Source: Thamnaconus septentrionalis (lineage: Eukaryota; Chordata; Actinopteri; Tetraodontiformes; Monacanthidae). From it: a stretch of 64,000 nucleotides of DNA. Of the stretch, positions 1 to 64,000 are shown piece after piece (within the stretch, counting starts at the first letter, position 1; each line of letters starts with the position of its first letter). The DNA lies in assembly GCA_009823395.1 (NCBI GenBank), contig CM020505.1, positions 3,159,129-3,223,128 of the forward strand, written 5' to 3'. The position numbers were made by a program, and so were the translations under genes. The notes below the pieces were generated by a model that made no database searches, had not been told where the DNA came from, and saw only the letters and a list, made by a program, of their open reading frames with translations.

Positions 1-1418
1 GCCTTGCTTCTATCTTTCCCCGCCACCGCTCTCCCTCTTCCTGCAGCCCCTCGCTCCCTCCGTCTGCCGCGGGTCTCCCTGCTAAATAAACAATGCAGCG
101 AGTTGACCTTTTGGGTTAACAGGTTTTTATGCTAGCTCTACTCAGCACTCACGCTGATTCAATTACCAGCAAAAGGTCCGCCGAACTCCGGGAATAACTA
201 AGGAGCCCGTCTCTCGCCGTGCCAGGCGTGCGCGGCTACACGTGCACGGCAGCGTGCGCTTCCACTGAGAAGACGACCGGCTTGTCTTCTCGCTGGTTTG
301 TTTGATTCGTCATCCTGCCCTTCTGCTCGGCCGCGCTCTTGAGCCTTCATCTGTTACTCGCTGTTTAATCATATTGTTTTTAAGTTAACTCATCTACCCA
401 CAAGCCAAAAAAATTGTTCAAGACCTTAAGACATTAATATAATAGCTGTGTTAAGGCTATGTTAAGTTTAAAAAGGCAATATTAAGCCTTTATCAATTAA
501 AAAAAAATCTTAAACCAGCCAAATATTACACACTGGACCTTGAAGCTTTTTAAACAAATCTGACCACTAATGCATCACCACCTTGATGCTCCTGCTCCAA
601 CAACTCCAAAATGGCCGCCACCCATCTGGCCGCATTCCACTCTCGTCCGCTTCCTCGCCATCAACCCCCCTGGCCGCCCCCCCTCGACCCTTCTAAGTGT
701 TGACTGTTATTCGGGATTTACTGGCGCGTGTAAAAATCTGCAATTTGAAGGGCTGTTAAGTTTTTCAATTGAAATTTTCATTTAGGATGCAGGCGGTGGG
801 TTTTCTCCCTCTAGTTTTTCTTTTCTTTTTTTTCAAACTGATGCCTTGCTGCCCTCTGGATAAGACGCGGAACGATTGTTAGGGGGCAACGCACAGCCGC
901 AACTCCTCTCTTCTCCGGTTTCTGTCCAGTGCCTTGTCCTCCTTCCCTCCTTCCCTCATCCCTCCCAGTGTTTTTTACCCTCTCTTTCTTGCCCACCCCC
1001 CGCCCTCCCCCGTCACTCAGATCTTTCATTCCCAATTCTGCTCTCCCCTCCCGTCTCCCCCCTTCGTCCGCCGCTCCACGCCTCCCACCCTCATTCCTCC
1101 TCTCTCCAGTAAAACACAGTAGCAGGAGGCTAAAGCAGGAGTGCTGGGCCGCCAAGCCTTAAATCACATTTATAAGGATTTGGTTAGCATAGTAATAACA
1201 CAATCAACTGACAAGGGCTATGAGAGGGTGAGGGAGGGGGGAGGGGAGGGTGGGGTTGTGTGCGTTGTGTACTTGTGGGTGTAATGCTTTGTGGCTTCTT
1301 GCGCATATTGAAGCGTGTCTGTGTGTAGGTGAGGGGCCCGTGTAGACTGGAGTGTGTACATCAGTGTGTATCCATGTGAAGAGAAGAGGAAGGGTATTAT
1401 TTTTAGCCGCGCACAGGA

Positions 1419-1420
<2 letters not shown>

Positions 1421-1462
<42 letters not shown>
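1421..1462 (+). repeat. (TG)n microsatellite
   Basis: About 21 uninterrupted TG units in the left-edge intron. Confidence 0.98.
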
Positions 1463-1466
<4 letters not shown>

Positions 1467-3147
1467 CTTTTGGTGCCGACTGGGCTTTTGAAGGTGAGTC
1501 GAGGGTCCCAGGAGTCATAATGAGGACAAACGCTGAGCTTTACTGTAATCAAGATGCTTATGATACGGCGTCAAAAAACGTGACAAGTAATACGGCGAAA
1601 ATTTACATCGCGTTTTCATATCTTTACTTTTTTTTCCCCCAGCCACCAGCGGATTATTTAATGCCACTGCGGCTCAAAGAGACACTAAAGTGGCAGTGAA
1701 AAAGAGGATGATACATGACCAAGGTCACCAGCTTGATTTCTATCCATAACATTACGGCTACATGAGATGAATATTAGCCTTTAAGTAACTCCGACCCGCA
1801 ATGTCAATCACTCCCAACATCCTTTCTGGGTGTCTGCTGTGATTTTCCTGCATGTGACCTTTGTGGAAGTTTCCATTGAGGACGGAAGGAAAACAAAGAA
1901 GTCGCAGAATAGTTTTTGATATTAAACAATGTAATGCAAAAATAAAATACGGGACGCATGTTGTGCAGATGAGAGTTAAACTAGTTATTTTTTCCAACAA
2001 AGTGGATTCTAATCATTTTTTTTCCCCTTTACTTCCTTGGACAGCAAAGACGGAGGACGTCTTAGCTGAATGGACAGAACAAGGGTGCACTATGTATATT
2101 TCTTTTTATAAATGTAGTCATTCATTCATTATATAACATGAATTCTTTGTGTTCTGCTCCAACTTCTGTCACAATTTTCTCTCCGACACCACAGCAAGAC
2201 CATCATGATAAAACAGCCCTTTGCATTCATGTCCTGTCCTTCGTTTTCTATGGTTTTCTGCTCATGAAGACCCGTGCACACGCACACGCACATAACACAC
2301 GCGCAAACGCGTGCTTGGCTACGAACATTTTGTCAAAACGGGGCTTTATTCATGCACTCTGTAACACTCTATAGCACATCTACGCACACTCACGCGCGCT
2401 CTTAGATCACTTAGCCAGTGTGAACATGGGTTAAGACAGAGGAAAGGGAGCTGTCAAACATGGCTAGAGTTTATGTTCACAGGGGCCGTCTGTCTGTTCC
2501 GCGGCTGCAGGAATTCATAGGGACCAAATTACATTAAAAAGATGGATATAAAACTTTAATGGAATGATAAAAAAGGAAAGGAGGAAGCGCAGCCGCTCTC
2601 CCTTTTCGTATTCTGTCATTAGCCCCTTTTCCTCTCCTTTTCTCCCCAATTTCTCATTTTACCTTTTCCCTTTTCGCTCACCCTCTCTCCATTTCCCCCC
2701 CACCACCACCACCACCACACCACCTCCTGACTATCCCTCCACTTTTCTGCCTTGTAAATACTTAAGGACTGGCCTGTCAGCCAGAGGAGCTGAGAACCTT
2801 TCGGAACCTCAAAGACGGAAGGATCAAAAGAGAGGCAGAGTTAAGGGGAAAGGGTAGCAAAGGAAAATGTATGACAAAGCATAGAACAGAGTGGGAAATA
2901 AAACAAACAGAGGGCTTCTAATGCACAAGCATGGAATGTGGACACTTAAATCCACGCAGTGTTTTACAGTGCAGTGGGAGTGCACGCCGTGAGAATCTCT
3001 CCACTTCGCAGCTACAAACCAGGCGGCTCATCTTTGCCTGTTCAGAAAAGATTTAAAAATGAAAGGAATTCACTATCAAACATAAAATTTGGACCTGTTC
3101 TGACAGCGACAGTCCTAGCAGATGTGACTCTTGACAATGTGCATTAT

Positions 3148-3174
3148 CTTCTTCTTCTTCTTCTTCTTCTTCTT
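3148..3174 (+). repeat. (CTT)n microsatellite
   Basis: Nine CTT units. Confidence 0.95.
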
Positions 3175-3559
3175 ATCCTTATATTAACATGTGCACTTGT
3201 ATACATGCATGCTAAGGTTTAGGTTGAGTGAGCGTGACCTCAGGAAGCCTCTATCTACATGAAGTCGCAGTGAAGAATTTGCGAGGGGGTGTCATTTTCT
3301 CAAAGCTGTGGGAGAGGAGATTAGGGAAGGGGTTGGGGGGGTTGCACTATGCGTTCAGAGCCAAGAGGATGAAAGGGTGGCTTCATGGTGACATGGAGCA
3401 AATCAGTGTCAGAGGAATCCATCCTGGTTCCCTCACGTGCTCCAGGAACTGCTCATTCAACAACTTCATAAAGACAACTGTTACTATTAAAAGAGGTTAA
3501 GTTGTACTGTGCACTAATGCACCAATGTACAAGCTGTGCATGCAAATTTTTAAAAAATT

Positions 3560-3600
3560 TCAGAATCAAAATCAACTCAATTGGCCGAGTTTGTAGATAG
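3560..3600 (-). mobile_element. fossil LINE/SINE-type tail
   Basis: TCAGAATCAAAATCAACTCA then ATTGGCCGAGTTTGT resembles a common fish retroposon tail (AATCA-x-CTTTATTGGCCAAGT). Short and diverged. Confidence 0.4.
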
Positions 3601-3903
3601 ACAGACTACAGACTCCATCTTAGCTCTGTGTGTGCAGTAGTTGGGGCCACAAAGAATCAAAAATAGACAAAGAATTGGTTCACTTTGGTTAATTTTCAGT
3701 TGAACAAAAATCGGAGAATCACGAGAGAAGCTGCTTTAGTTTTTACAGCGTCCATCTCTATGTGAGTGTGTGTGTGTGTGTGAGAGAGAGATAGAAAGAG
3801 AGAGAGAGAAAGTGAGAGAGGTAGAGAGGTGAACTGAGGGAAGAATCAGTGTTGGTATAAATGAAGGGCCACAGTATGATCAAATGGACACGTCTATGGC
3901 AGT

Positions 3904-3904
<1 letters not shown>

Positions 3905-3988
<84 letters not shown>
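3905..3988 (+). repeat. (CA)n microsatellite
   Basis: About 42 CA units, preceded by a GA-rich patch at 3780-3830. Confidence 0.98.
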
Positions 3989-3990
<2 letters not shown>

Positions 3991-4678
3991 TAGCTTCTCA
4001 CAACTCGTTACTCTCACGGGAGGGAGAGAAAGACGGAGACAGTTTGCTGTGTGGAATAAAAAAAAAATTCTGAATAGCAATGAGAAAATCATAGGGCCAT
4101 GATTTAATACACCCTAAAAGTCTGCACTCGTGTGTCTCATGCGTGCATGACAGTGTGCTGTTGGACTCACACCCCACCACAGACATTTCAGAGTGTGTAC
4201 ATGTGCATGGATCCAATGTATGCAAATCTCAGCTGCTTAATGATAATGTATGTGATAATAGCGCGCTGCTAATTAATTTATAACTTTGCACTGAGGAGGC
4301 TGTTCCAGTGGCTAATATGATTCTATTACGGCAATTAGCCCACAATGACACTGGCTAGGTCACTCGCAGACACACACCTTCCTGTATGCAAATCTCACTC
4401 TGTCACAGCATTTCATCTGATGTGGGCATCTCTGCCTCCTCCTTCCTGTCTGGAAGCTCCTCCAACAGCTCCACCCAAAAATCTGAGCACCTTGTCACGA
4501 TGAAAGCGTCACATTGTCGTGTGGAGCTAAAATCAATGACGATTCCGTACAAATAAAATCTTCCTTTACTTTAAAATCGGCAAAAGTTCATCAGATTAAT
4601 GAGCTATACATGAAGCAGGATGTGCAATCTCTGTCATTGTGCAGGTGTGTACTTGTGCATGTTAGCATGTGTACTTAC

Positions 4679-63508
<58,830 letters not shown>

Positions 63509-63784
63509 CTGGGCAAAGGAACGACAGACGTTAGCATGAACAGAAACCTGAGGATTCCAAAGCTTTGTAAGCCCAATTAGTCAGAAAAACTGTCCAGAAA
63601 AACTGAACTAGGTATAAATAAATATGTATAAATTATTCTGAAAATGGAAAAAAGGCTTTGTTTCTTTCCATTTAAAACACACTCCTTACATTGGAGCGTT
63701 GATATTTTACGACCCATATGAACACACAAACACGCACACGTATACACAGACAGACAGACAGACAGGCAGACAGGCAGACAGGCA

Positions 63785-63822
<38 letters not shown>

Positions 63823-64000
63823 CCTTTAACACATCAAAAATGTGTTTCTGCCTATGAGTGTGGTTTGTGTGTTAAGTGTTATCTGGCCCACTACAGCGCG
63901 GGCTGGGACACTGGGTCACACAGCAGGAAGCGCATTAAGACACCATCACTGTGGTAGCACACAGACACACGCACGTATGAACACACGTTTCTCCCCAACT
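63509..64000 (-). other. ush2a: ush2a intron upstream of w1 (partial)
   Basis: Contains a compound (CAGA/CAGG)n-(CA)n repeat at 63745-63818. The preceding exon is outside the window. Confidence 0.75.
63745..63818 (+). repeat. (CAGA/CAGG)n-(CA)n compound microsatellite
   Basis: Tetranucleotide CAGA and CAGG units pass into about 17 CA units. Confidence 0.95.

Larger units (their letters stand above)
1..4678 (-). other. ush2a: ush2a intron after w40 (partial)
   Basis: No coding exon recognised. The stretch holds pyrimidine-rich tracts at 890-1110 and 2610-2720, microsatellites at 1421-1462, 3148-3174 and 3905-3988, a fossil LINE tail near 3560-3600, and an AT-rich candidate regulatory stretch at about 4225-4375. 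In human, the matching intron 40 is known for the deep-intronic variant c.7595-2144A>G. Confidence 0.8.

Noticed and set aside
3758..4102. Several overlapping open frames over the CA repeat
   Set aside because: They consist almost wholly of alternating His-Thr or Cys-Val from the dinucleotide repeat and have no exon signals.
1..4678. Search for the next FN3 exon (PGPVVPP-type start)
   Set aside because: No stretch on the minus strand had an acceptor followed by a suitable FN3 start in the required phase; it probably lies beyond the left edge.
63721..63818. Short regularly repeated units that might suggest a CRISPR array
   Set aside because: They are contiguous tetra- and dinucleotide microsatellites without spacers, in vertebrate DNA.

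Overview
This is vertebrate genomic DNA, most likely from a ray-finned (teleost) fish. It holds one large gene fragment on the minus strand: ush2a (usherin, the Usher syndrome type 2A protein). I could chain 40 consecutive coding exons, called w1 (63300-63508) to w40 (4679-4821), with compatible phases at every junction. Together they give about 6.5 kb of coding sequence, roughly 2,180 codons. The gene enters the window in an intron at the right edge and leaves it in an intron at the left edge, so the start codon, signal peptide, N-terminal LamG-like region, C-terminal FN3 domains, membrane segment and PDZ-binding tail are all outside. Fish origin is inferred from the compact introns (34 human-equivalent exons in 59 kb), very dense (CA)n microsatellites, and fish-type LINE tails and MITE-like elements. 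I cannot name the species.

Layout from high to low coordinates, which is 5' to 3' of the gene. LamNT domain: w1-w2. Ten laminin EGF-like repeats (LE1-LE10): w3-w11. Four FN3 domains plus half of a fifth: w12-w20. Two laminin G domains: w20-w27. Second half of the interrupted FN3, then further FN3 domains: w27-w40. In the mature protein these lie outside the cell. Known usherin is part of the periciliary and ankle-link complex of photoreceptors and hair cells; that role comes from knowledge of the family, not from this sequence.

The exon chain matches human USH2A exons 7-40 as I remember their sizes, and many lengths are identical (222, 94, 196, 131, 159, 131, 127, 102, 131, 81, 160, 148, 143). 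Four human exons are split here by six short extra introns: human exon 13 into w7-w9, exon 17 into w13-w15, exon 21 into w19-w20, and exon 32 into w31-w32. Two introns use GC-AG ends (after w10 and w14). Exon w11 (LE10) appears to be one base short, which breaks the frame unless a neighbouring GT donor is used.

The rest is intronic: microsatellites, a TTAA-type DNA transposon relic with a THAP-like peptide, two copies each of two MITE-like families, fossil LINE 3' tails, a foldback repeat, a perfect hairpin, a local 126-bp tandem duplication, and a few AT-rich stretches that could be conserved regulatory elements. I found no second protein-coding gene, no tRNA or rRNA gene, and no prokaryotic-type system.
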